From Gammaproteobacteria bacterium (GTDB lineage: Bacteria > Pseudomonadota > Gammaproteobacteria > GCA-001735895): a stretch of DNA of 34,707 nucleotides. The notes under the pieces were generated by a model that made no database searches, was not told the origin of the DNA, and saw only the letters and a list, made by a program, of their open reading frames with translations. Of this stretch, positions 24,607-31,773 are shown piece by piece. The stretch is from NCBI GenBank assembly GCA_009937625.1, contig JAACFA010000004.1, forward strand, positions 1-34,707, in the 5' to 3' direction. Position 1 is the stretch's first letter. Each line of letters starts with the position of its first letter. Made by a program: the position numbers and the translations under genes.

Positions 24607-25784
24607 TGCCCGCGCAGCAGCCCGAACGCGGGTTTCCGCAAACCGAGTACGAATCCAGGACCGAGAGCGCGCAACGTATGATGCGTGAACGACAACTCGA
24701 TGCCATGCTGCTCACCACCGAGCCGCATGTGCGGTATTTCAGCGGCTTCCTGACCCAGTTCTGGCAAAGCCCGACCCGGCCCTGGTTTTTGCTGCTGCCC
24801 GCGACCGGCAAACCGATAGCGGTGATACCAACCATCGGCGTTGCCGGCATGCGTCAAACCTGGATCGAGGATATCCGCAGCTGGGCCTCACCCCGGCCCG
24901 AGGACGATGGGATTTCGCTGCTGTTGTCGACCATCAGGGAGCTCCCGGCGCGCTTCGGGCGCATCGGGCTGACGCTCGGCGCCGAAAGCTATTTGCGCAT
25001 GCCGGCCCGTGATTACCGGCGGCTGGAGGACGAGCTGTCGACGCTGGAACTGATCGACTGCGCCGCGCTGATGCTGAAGCTCTGCAGCGTGAAGTCTGCG
25101 GCCGAAATCGAAAAGATAAGATACGTCTGCGAACTGGCGTCGGACAGCTTCAATGCCCTGCCCGGTTTCGCACGGCGGGGCCAGAGCGAACGCGAAATCG
25201 TACAGGCATTGCGCATCGACCTGCTGCAGCGTGGCGCCGACCATGTGCCATATATCGTCTCGGCCTCGGGCAACGGCGGATACGGCGATATCATCATGGG
25301 CCCCGGCGATCGCAAACTGGAAGACGGAGACGTCCTGATTATCGATACCGGCAGCGTATACGACGGCTATTATTGCGATTTCGATCGCAACTATGCTTTT
25401 GGTCACGCGCCTGATAACGCCCGGCGGGCATACGAAACCGTGTATCGCAGCACCGATGCCGGACTGGCAGCGGCCCGACCGGGCGCCACCACGACCGACC
25501 TGTGGCAGGCGATGTGGTCGGTACTCGAAGCCGGCGGCGCAACCAGCAACGATGTCGGCCGCATGGGCCACGGCCTGGGCGCACAGCTCACCGAATGGCC
25601 CTCGATTACCGCCAGCGATAACAACCCGCTGGAGCCCGGGATGGTGATAACGCTCGAACCCGGCATGGACTGCGGCGAAAACAAGATGATGGTGCACGAG
25701 GAAAACATTGTCATCACCGAATCGGGCGCAAAACTTCTGAGCAAGCGCGCCGCCGCCGAACTGCCGATCGTCGAGCCAGTCTAA
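24606..25784 (+). CDS. M24-family metallopeptidase (Xaa-Pro peptidase/creatinase fold)
   Basis: The 392-residue protein has an N-terminal creatinase-like domain (about 1-165) and a C-terminal pita-bread domain with all five dimetal ligands: D247 in IIDTGS, D258 in YYCDFDRNYAFG, H322 in MGHGLGAQLTEWPS, E351 in LEPGM and E366 in HEENIVIT. This supports an active metallohydrolase cutting an amide or peptide bond, not a metal-free creatinase. The substrate is unknown; dipeptides or N-acylated amino acids are possible. It is translationally coupled to dpaL, so it may release that enzyme's substrate, which is an inference. Confidence 0.85.
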   Translation: MPAQQPERGFPQTEYESRTESAQRMMRERQLDAMLLTTEPHVRYFSGFLTQFWQSPTRPWFLLLPATGKPIAVIPTIGVAGMRQTWIEDIRSWASPRPEDDGISLLLSTIRELPARFGRIGLTLGAESYLRMPARDYRRLEDELSTLELIDCAALMLKLCSVKSAAEIEKIRYVCELASDSFNALPGFARRGQSEREIVQALRIDLLQRGADHVPYIVSASGNGGYGDIIMGPGDRKLEDGDVLIIDTGSVYDGYYCDFDRNYAFGHAPDNARRAYETVYRSTDAGLAAARPGATTTDLWQAMWSVLEAGGATSNDVGRMGHGLGAQLTEWPSITASDNNPLEPGMVITLEPGMDCGENKMMVHEENIVITESGAKLLSKRAAAELPIVEPV

Positions 25785-25792
25785 TCAACGTT

Positions 25793-26305
25793 ATGGGTCA
25801 ATTCTTAATCAGTCTAAGTCAACAGCGTCGCTACTGGGTCGCACTGGTGGGGCTCGGTATTTTTCTCGAGGCTACCGCGCTCTTTTACCAGTACGCGCTC
25901 GACGAGTGGCCCTGCGTGCTCTGTATCCACGTGCGAATCCTGGTCATGGCGTTCGTCCTGCTGGGGTTACTGGGCCTGGTTTTCAACGCTTCGGTCCCTG
26001 CGAGACGACTGCTCCACGGGGTTAATATCGTTATCATGGTCGGGCTGCTGGAACGCTCCTGGCGCCTGCTCGCCGTGGAGCGCGGATGGATCTTCGGCGA
26101 TTGCGAGATGGACCTCGGCATGCCGCCCTGGTTCGCGCTGGACCAATGGTTCCCGTGGCTGTTCGAGGTGCAGACTTCCTGCGGCTACACTCCGCTCATC
26201 ATGTTCGACATTAGCATGGCGGAGGTGTTGCTTGTTTTATCGGCTGCGCTGTCGGTATTAAGCATGGCGGTATTCATCGCGAGCTGGTTCACCAGGCATC
26301 CGTAG
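25793..26305 (+). CDS. dsbB: Disulfide bond formation protein B
   Basis: DsbB reoxidises periplasmic DsbA and passes electrons to quinone from the inner membrane. The 170 residues contain four hydrophobic helices, the first periplasmic loop with CVLC (C41, C44) and the second loop with C104 (FGDCEM) and C130 (TSCGYTP). All four cysteine numbers equal those of E. coli DsbB. The quinone-side R48 in IHVRIL is also present. It starts nine bases after the M24 stop and is probably read from the same transcript, though function appears unrelated. Confidence 0.93.
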   Translation: MGQFLISLSQQRRYWVALVGLGIFLEATALFYQYALDEWPCVLCIHVRILVMAFVLLGLLGLVFNASVPARRLLHGVNIVIMVGLLERSWRLLAVERGWIFGDCEMDLGMPPWFALDQWFPWLFEVQTSCGYTPLIMFDISMAEVLLVLSAALSVLSMAVFIASWFTRHP

Positions 26306-26346
26306 AATCCAGGACATCCGCGCTCGTTGGACACTCGGGCACTCGC

Positions 26347-26369
26347 GAGCTGGTCTACGAAACCAGCTC
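26347..26369. terminator. Hairpin between convergent dsbB and Nudix genes
   Basis: GAGCTGGT-CTACGAA-ACCAGCTC forms a perfect 8 bp stem with a 7-base loop. It ends at the stop codon of the minus-strand Nudix gene and lies 42 bases after dsbB. No T-run follows on either strand, so a role as a bidirectional terminator is only probable. Confidence 0.4.
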
Positions 26370-26965
26370 TAAGCCGACTCGTCGCGCAGTCGCGATTCGT
26401 TCAATTCCAGCCACAGCAGCGCGATGATGGTCGCCGACGACCGGATCCTGCCCACGCGAACCCAGGCATAAGCCTGCTCGGCGTCCATTACCATTACCCG
26501 GATATCCTCGTGCTCGTGCGACAAACCGTGAATCCCCCCAACACCCTCGCTGTCGACGATGCCGCAGAACAGGCTGCAGTGCTCGCTGGTTCCACCGGGA
26601 CTGACATAATAATTGCTGATCGTTTCCAGCCGTTCGATGTTGCAACCGGCCTCCTCGACGCACTCGCGTAACGCAACCTGCCGCTCCGATTCACCGGCAT
26701 CGATAACACCGGCGACGCATTCCACCAGCCAGGGTCCATCGGCATCGTCTATGGCACCGGCTCTGAACTGTTCGATCAAAACCACCTTGCCGCGCCGGGG
26801 ATCGTAGGGCAGCACCGCCACCACCACGCCACGCTCGAAAATCTCGCGGGTGAACACCGGGCTGTTACCGCCGGCGAACAATTCGTGGGAGATACTGTAT
26901 TCGTCCAGCCTGAAATACTTTTCGAACAGGGTACGGTGACTCTCGAGCTTCCAGCGGTATTTCAT
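26369..26965 (-). CDS. nudF: ADP-ribose pyrophosphatase-type Nudix hydrolase
   Basis: NudF-type enzymes hydrolyse ADP-ribose to AMP and ribose-5-phosphate and may act on other nucleoside diphosphate sugars. The full Nudix box GvidagEserqvalREcvEEaGC lies at 86-108, preceded by VVVAVLPYDPRRGKVVLIEQFR and followed by YVSPGGTSEHCSLF, both usual for the ADP-ribose branch. The ATG at 26965 overlaps the kdsB stop (ATGA) and gives 198 residues; the track start at 27076 would run back into kdsB. It is the last gene of the cell-envelope operon. Confidence 0.88.
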   Translation of the reverse strand: MKYRWKLESHRTLFEKYFRLDEYSISHELFAGGNSPVFTREIFERGVVVAVLPYDPRRGKVVLIEQFRAGAIDDADGPWLVECVAGVIDAGESERQVALRECVEEAGCNIERLETISNYYVSPGGTSEHCSLFCGIVDSEGVGGIHGLSHEHEDIRVMVMDAEQAYAWVRVGRIRSSATIIALLWLELNESRLRDESA

Positions 26966-27702
26966 GCCAGTTTCGACTCCATGATCGCGGTCACTCGCAC
27001 CAGATCCTCCTCGGTGTCGATCCCGGGGCCCGGGCTGGCGTTCGCCTCGGCGCTGTGAATCGCGTAACCGTTGCACAGGGCGCGCAACTGCTCCAGCGAT
27101 TCGGCAAGCTCGAGCTCGCAGGGCGGCAGGCTGCTGAAGGTCTCGAGAAAGCCGACCCGGTAAGCGTAGATACCGATATGCCCGAGGTACTCGTCGACTA
27201 CCCCGCCGCGATCGAACGGAATCATCGAGCGGCTGAAGTACAGGGCATGACCGTTCTTGTCCTGCACCAGCTTGACCTGGTTAGGATCGCGGGCCGTGGC
27301 GGCATCGATGCGCTTATGCAGGGTTGCCATGGCGCAGTCGTGACTGGCGAGATTATGTGCCACCTGAAAGATGTTGGTCGCCGGCATCAGCGGTTCGTCT
27401 CCCTGCAGATTCACCACTATACTGTCGGTGCTCCAGCCCAGTTTTTGCGTGACCTCGAGTATCCGATCGGTGCCGCTGCGATGCTCGCTATCGGTAAGAC
27501 AGGCAGACCCGCCGAACGCCGTCACGGCATCGGCAATACCCTGGTCGTCGGTCGCCACCACCACTTCGGTGGCCTCGGCATCGCGGGCAGCCAGGTAAAC
27601 CCATTCGATCATCGGCTTGCCGCAAATCTTTCGCAACGGCTTGCCGGGTAGCCGTACCGAGGAGTAACGCGCCGGAATAACGATGCGAAATTCGGGATTC
27701 AT
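26962..27702 (-). CDS. kdsB: 3-deoxy-manno-octulosonate cytidylyltransferase (CMP-KDO synthetase)
   Basis: KdsB activates KDO with CTP to CMP-KDO, the donor for the first sugar of the LPS inner core, in the cytoplasm. The nucleotide-binding start VIPARYSSVRLPGKPLRKICGKPMIEW, the segment EVVVATDDQGI and the central SEHRSGTDRILEV and VNLQGDEPL are characteristic. The length is 246 residues. It follows ycaR by four bases and overlaps nudF. Confidence 0.95.
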   Translation of the reverse strand: MNPEFRIVIPARYSSVRLPGKPLRKICGKPMIEWVYLAARDAEATEVVVATDDQGIADAVTAFGGSACLTDSEHRSGTDRILEVTQKLGWSTDSIVVNLQGDEPLMPATNIFQVAHNLASHDCAMATLHKRIDAATARDPNQVKLVQDKNGHALYFSRSMIPFDRGGVVDEYLGHIGIYAYRVGFLETFSSLPPCELELAESLEQLRALCNGYAIHSAEANASPGPGIDTEEDLVRVTAIMESKLA

Positions 27703-27706
27703 CGAC

Positions 27707-27895
27707 TCAATCCAATGCCTCGACCTCTTCGCTGGTCAGTTCCCTGGCCTCCTCCGGCAGCATGACCGGAATACCGTCTCGAATCGGGTAGGCCAGGCGC
27801 GACGCGCGCGAGATCAGCTCCTGTTGCTGCTTGTCGTAAATCAGCGGACCCTTGGTCACCGGGTCGACCAGTATATCCAGTAAATGTTTATCCAC
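27707..27895 (-). CDS. ycaR: YcaR/Trm112-like small protein (UPF0434)
   Basis: This 62-residue protein sits between lpxK and kdsB exactly as E. coli ycaR does and shares LLDILV.PV..GPL and [18 protein letters not shown]. The GTG start at 27895 overlaps the end of lpxK by eight bases. The CPxC-type cysteines found in E. coli YcaR are absent here (DPVTKGPL; no cysteine in the protein), so zinc binding as in Trm112 is not expected. Function unknown. Confidence 0.88.
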   Translation of the reverse strand: MDKHLLDILVDPVTKGPLIYDKQQQELISRASRLAYPIRDGIPVMLPEEARELTSEEVEALD

Positions 27896-28883
27896 GGTGT
27901 CGACTCTCCAGTAGTTGCATTAGCTGGCCGGTCAGGTTATCGCTCAACTCGATACTAAGCGGCACCACCCAGATACTTTCACGGGCCAGGCCCCTCAATT
28001 TTACCGCATCCTTGTGGGTTACCAGAATCGGCAATTCTGGTTTCAGATTCACGTCCTGGGCGCTGAATTCGTGATGATCCGGGAATTCGTGCTCGATGAC
28101 GTCGATACCCATCTGCCTCAGGCTGGCAAAAAAGATTTCGGGAAAACCAATCCCGGCCAGGGCATGCACCTGGCGCCCCTGGAACTCGCTGATATGACGT
28201 CGCCGATCCGGATCCGACAGGTTCCAGACCTCGCCCAGCGACTCGATCACCTGGTCACTGTCGCGATCGATGGTAATGTCGACCTGCTGCAAACGAGCGC
28301 GTGGCTCTCGCAGGGGTCCTGCGGGCAGCATCAAACCGTTGCCTAGCGACAGGTAGCGACATACGGCAATCTCGATGTCGCGCTTGAGCGCATAGTGCTG
28401 CAGGCCATCATCCGCAAGGATGATATCGGTAGCCGGGTACTGCTCGAGAATTTGCGTGGCGGACGCGATCCGGTTCGAACCGACCCCGATCGGGCAACGA
28501 CAGATCTCGGACATCATGTTGGCTTCATCACCGGCCGCATTGTCGGTGATACCATCGTGCAGGATTTGCACCCTGTGCTCGTTTCCACTTTTGTAGCCGC
28601 GCGTTATGATCGCCGGCTGATAACCCCTGTCCCGCAATAGCTGGTACAGCGCCACCACGATCGGGGTTTTGCCATTGCCGCCGAGGGTAATGTTGCCAAC
28701 CACGATGGTCGTAACCGGGAGTCGTCGCGAGCGCCTTAAACCGAGCCGGTAAGCCAGCCGCCGCAGGCTGCTCAGCAGGTAATAAATCAGCGACAGCGGC
28801 ATCAGCAGAATCGATAGCGGATTCATCGACCATAGCCACCAGCCCTGCCGTTTTTGCGACGACAGGCTGACCCAGTTTTGCAT
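27888..28883 (-). other. lpxK: LpxK (tetraacyldisaccharide 4'-kinase) coding portion
   Basis: LpxK adds the 4'-phosphate to the lipid A disaccharide at the inner membrane. The segment begins near MQNWVSLSS (ATG 28883) or [18 protein letters not shown] (ATG 28826); the latter is the usual N-terminal membrane anchor. The phosphate loop [40 protein letters not shown] and LPAGPLREP are all present and intact. From ATG 28883 the product has 331 residues, close to E. coli LpxK. No strong ribosome site precedes either ATG, so translation from the msbA frame is possible. Confidence 0.85.
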
Positions 28884-30206
28884 CAGGGATTTGTTGAGCA
28901 CCGACGAGCGAATAATCCTTGGCCTGGCATCGCCGGTTTTTACATCGCCTTCCTTGCCATCGCGGAACTGCATCGAGTGGAGCTTGGCATAGATACCGTC
29001 GTTTTCCAGCAATTTGGCATGGGTACCCTGTTCGACGATTTTGCCGCTCTCCATGACCAGGATATGGTCGGCATGTTCGATCGTCGACAGGCGATGCGCG
29101 ATAACCAGGGTGGTACGATTTTCCATCAAGTGCTCCATCGCATGCTGGATGAAGCGTTCCGACTCGGTGTCCAGTGCCGAGGTCGCCTCGTCCAGAATCA
29201 GTATCGGAGCATCTTTCAGCAGCGCCCGGGCGATTGCGATACGCTGGCGTTGACCGCCGGATAGCAAGACGCCGCTTTCTCCGACCTCGGTATCGAGCTG
29301 TTCCGGCAAATCTTCGATAAACTCCCAGGCATGGGCCTGCCTGGCGGCCTCGATAATCTGCGATTCGTCGACCTCGTTTACCACGCCGTAGGCAATATTA
29401 TTGCGTATGGAATCGTTGAACAGGCGCGCATCCTGGCCAACGTAGGCAATCTGGCGACGCAGGTCGGTAATGTTGTATTCGGTGATAGGTTTACCGTCTA
29501 ACAGTATTTTGCCGCTGTCGGCCTCGTACAGCCGAGGTATCAGGTTGACCAGGCTCGATTTACCGCTACCGGAACGCCCGACGATCGCGACCGTCTGCTT
29601 CGGCTTGACCTCGAAGCTTATCTCATCGAGCACGCGCTGCTCACTGCGTCGATATTGCAATACCACCCCGTCGAACTGCAAACTGCCTTTGGCACGCTCG
29701 AGTTCGAGCTGACCCTCGTTGTGCTCGCTGTCACGCGAGGTCAGTTCAAACACGCTTTCACCGGCAGCAATACCTTTCTGGATGTTGGCGTTAATCGAGG
29801 ACAGCACTCGCATCGGCGCCAGCAGCATCGTCATTGCAAACAAAAACGATACGAAGTCACCGGTGGTAACGACGTCACGCATCGATTCAGAGGTCGCAAA
29901 AGCAACAATTGCGGCGAACGCAATCGCCACCACCAGCTGAATCAGCGGCATGCTAACCGCCTGAGCGATCGACATTTTCAGATGCAGTTTCAGATTGTTC
30001 CGGTTCTTACGCTCGAACTTGTCGCGCTCGAAATCGTCACCGCCGAAAATCTTAACGATACGGTTACCGTCGATTACTTCCTGGGCGACCTGGGTCACCC
30101 CGCCCATCGACTGCTGGATATTTCGACTGATAACGCGGAAACGTCCCGAAATTTTGACCACGATCAAAAATACCACCGGCCCGGCTACCAGGAATATCGC
30201 GGTCAA
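27888..30206 (-). CDS. Open frame joining the C-terminal part of MsbA to LpxK
   Basis: This 772-codon frame starts at a TTG overlapping the stop of the MsbA N-terminal fragment. Residues 1-415 are the rest of MsbA: transmembrane helices, then the ATP-binding domain with Walker [10 protein letters not shown] (210-218), LSGGQR (315-320), Walker B ILILDE (335-340) and the terminal YAKLHSMQF. About 30 unaligned residues follow ([10 protein letters not shown]...), and then the frame continues without a stop into LpxK (from about 442). MsbA flips lipid A across the inner membrane and LpxK phosphorylates the lipid A precursor; elsewhere they are neighbouring genes. Either a true fusion or a lost msbA stop explains it. 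Without the N-terminal helices the transporter part alone is not expected to work. Confidence 0.8.
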   Translation of the reverse strand: MTAIFLVAGPVVFLIVVKISGRFRVISRNIQQSMGGVTQVAQEVIDGNRIVKIFGGDDFERDKFERKNRNNLKLHLKMSIAQAVSMPLIQLVVAIAFAAIVAFATSESMRDVVTTGDFVSFLFAMTMLLAPMRVLSSINANIQKGIAAGESVFELTSRDSEHNEGQLELERAKGSLQFDGVVLQYRRSEQRVLDEISFEVKPKQTVAIVGRSGSGKSSLVNLIPRLYEADSGKILLDGKPITEYNITDLRRQIAYVGQDARLFNDSIRNNIAYGVVNEVDESQIIEAARQAHAWEFIEDLPEQLDTEVGESGVLLSGGQRQRIAIARALLKDAPILILDEATSALDTESERFIQHAMEHLMENRTTLVIAHRLSTIEHADHILVMESGKIVEQGTHAKLLENDGIYAKLHSMQFRDGKEGDVKTGDARPRIIRSSVLNKSLMQNWVSLSSQKRQGWWLWSMNPLSILLMPLSLIYYLLSSLRRLAYRLGLRRSRRLPVTTIVVGNITLGGNGKTPIVVALYQLLRDRGYQPAIITRGYKSGNEHRVQILHDGITDNAAGDEANMMSEICRCPIGVGSNRIASATQILEQYPATDIILADDGLQHYALKRDIEIAVCRYLSLGNGLMLPAGPLREPRARLQQVDITIDRDSDQVIESLGEVWNLSDPDRRRHISEFQGRQVHALAGIGFPEIFFASLRQMGIDVIEHEFPDHHEFSAQDVNLKPELPILVTHKDAVKLRGLARESIWVVPLSIELSDNLTGQLMQLLESRHRG

Positions 30207-30670
30207 ATAATGCGCAGGCTATCCTGGATGAAAGCCGTCAATGAAGACGAAACGGCCTTCGAAACCTGCTCCACATCATAGGAAAACCGCGCCACGATCG
30301 AGGCGCTCGAAGATTGGTCGTATTCATCGCTGGTCATCGTCAGCAGCTTCTCGAACATCATGCGTCGAAGGGTGTTGATTACATGGCGTCCGATATAGCT
30401 CATACAGTAGCTGCGCAGGAATACCGCGACCATGCGCACCATGAACAGGGCCACGATTGCGAACGGTATCAGCTTGATGATCTTGGGGTCGCGATCGATA
30501 AAGCCTTCGTCCATCAGCGGCTTCATCATGTAGGCGAATGCCGCGTCGGTGGCGGCAAAGATAATCATACCGATAAACGCCAGCAGGAAATAGAGCTTAT
30601 GCTCGAACGCCAGCGAGAGTAGCGCGCGATAAGCCTTGAAGCCCGTCAAATTACCTTCGATCGGTTTCAC
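30203..30670 (-). pseudogene. msbA: MsbA N-terminal fragment (frame ends early)
   Basis: From a GTG at 30670 (13 bases after exbD) the frame encodes about 155 residues: an N-terminal cytoplasmic start, two transmembrane helices (YFLLAFIGMIIFAATDAAFAY, LIPFAIVALFMVRMVAVFL), YCMSYIGRHVINTLRRMMFEKLL and [25 protein letters not shown], then TGA. This matches MsbA up to the middle of transmembrane helix 3. MsbA then resumes in the -1 frame at [10 protein letters not shown], leaving about 11-12 residues missing compared with homologues. A deletion of 3n+1 bases in the genome, or an assembly error, would explain both. The ORF track start at 30709 overlaps exbD. Confidence 0.8.
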
Positions 30671-30683
30671 TATGCTGACTCGC

Positions 30684-31100
30684 CTACTCGATCGGGCGCG
30701 TGGTGGCAATCGATACCTGCTTCAGGCCCAATTGGCTGACGACGTCCATCGCGGTAACCAGGGATTGCACCGGTGAATCTGCATCTGACTGGATTACGAT
30801 CGGCAACCGGTTGCCATCCATGGCACGCTCGAGCGCTGCTCGCAGCGTTGCACTCTTGCTATTGGTTAGTTCACGCGAGTTCAGAAAGAAGCGGCCTTTA
30901 GCGTCGATCAGCAGGTTAAGTTTTCGCGGTGGATCCTGGGTTTGCGCCTGGCTGGCTTCGGGCAACCTGATCTTAAGCTGGGAGGTGGTATCAAAAGTGG
31001 TCGATACCATGAAAAAAATCAGCAACAGGAAAACGACATCGATTAACGGCGTCAGGTTGATGCTAACGTCTTCTTCGGGTTTGCCGTGATAAAAATTCAT
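30684..31100 (-). CDS. exbD: ExbD/TolR-type biopolymer transport protein
   Basis: The 138-residue protein has a short cytoplasmic start, one membrane helix TPLIDVVFLLLIFFMVSTTF (17-36) with the proton-path aspartate D21, and a periplasmic domain. With the preceding ExbB-like protein it would use proton motive force to drive an envelope process. The pair lies between comEC and msbA as in many gammaproteobacteria, so it may serve envelope or lipid-related work rather than TonB-dependent iron uptake. A TolR role cannot be excluded. Confidence 0.88.
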   Translation of the reverse strand: MNFYHGKPEEDVSINLTPLIDVVFLLLIFFMVSTTFDTTSQLKIRLPEASQAQTQDPPRKLNLLIDAKGRFFLNSRELTNSKSATLRAALERAMDGNRLPIVIQSDADSPVQSLVTAMDVVSQLGLKQVSIATTRPIE

Positions 31101-31104
31101 CGGT

Positions 31105-31722
31105 CTATCCTAGCTTCTTGCGATCGCCATGCAGAAATTCGACTAGCTTCATCGCCTCCTGCTCCATGACCACTACCAGGTCATCGATCTTGCGCTTTAA
31201 GTGACGATAGAAAATGAGGCTGGGTATGGCAATGGTCAGCCCGGCCGCGGTGGTTATCAGAGCTTCTGAAATACCGCCCGCCAGTTGCCCCGGATCACCC
31301 ACGCCGACGACCGTGATCGCGGTGAACACGCGAATCATGCCGATGACCGTGCCAAGCAGGCCCAGCAACGGCGTTATCGTCGATATCGTACCCAGCGTGT
31401 TCATGAAGCGTTCCATTTCGTGCACCACGTGCCGACCCGTCTCCTCGATGCTTTCGCGGATCAGGTCGCGCGACAGGTGACGATTGATAAGGCCGGCGGC
31501 AAGCACCTTGCCCAGCGGCGAACCACTCTCGATTTCCGCAATGTGCTTGTCGGTCAAAGCATCGCTACTGAGTAGATTCCAGATACCGGTTAACAACTTT
31601 TCCGGAATAACCTTTTTTTGGCGCAGGGTCCACGTTCGCTCGATAATAATGGCTGCCGCGACGATCGAGCACAGCAATATCGGCAGCATCAGCCAGCCAC
31701 CTGCCTGAACCAGTTCAAACAC
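31105..31722 (-). CDS. exbB: ExbB/TolQ/MotA-family proton channel protein
   Basis: The 205-residue protein has three predicted membrane helices (about 8-30, 100-130 and 148-172); the last two contain TLGTISTITPLLGLLGTVIGMIRVF and GGISEALITTAAGLTIAIPSLIFY, the family core that surrounds the ExbD helix. The start is a GTG at 31722 preceded by a very good GAGGAAA site. It is four bases upstream of exbD and 51 bases downstream of comEC. Confidence 0.9.
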   Translation of the reverse strand: MFELVQAGGWLMLPILLCSIVAAAIIIERTWTLRQKKVIPEKLLTGIWNLLSSDALTDKHIAEIESGSPLGKVLAAGLINRHLSRDLIRESIEETGRHVVHEMERFMNTLGTISTITPLLGLLGTVIGMIRVFTAITVVGVGDPGQLAGGISEALITTAAGLTIAIPSLIFYRHLKRKIDDLVVVMEQEAMKLVEFLHGDRKKLG

Positions 31723-31773
31723 GCTATTTCCTCAGGATTAAATGCCGCACATCATACTGTGACAGGCCGCTTT

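Noticed and set aside
24606-25784. Ectoine hydrolase (DoeA/EutD)
   Set aside because: The M24 fold and a neighbouring PLP lyase suggested it, but the N-terminal region does not resemble DoeA as I remember it and no other ectoine genes are present.
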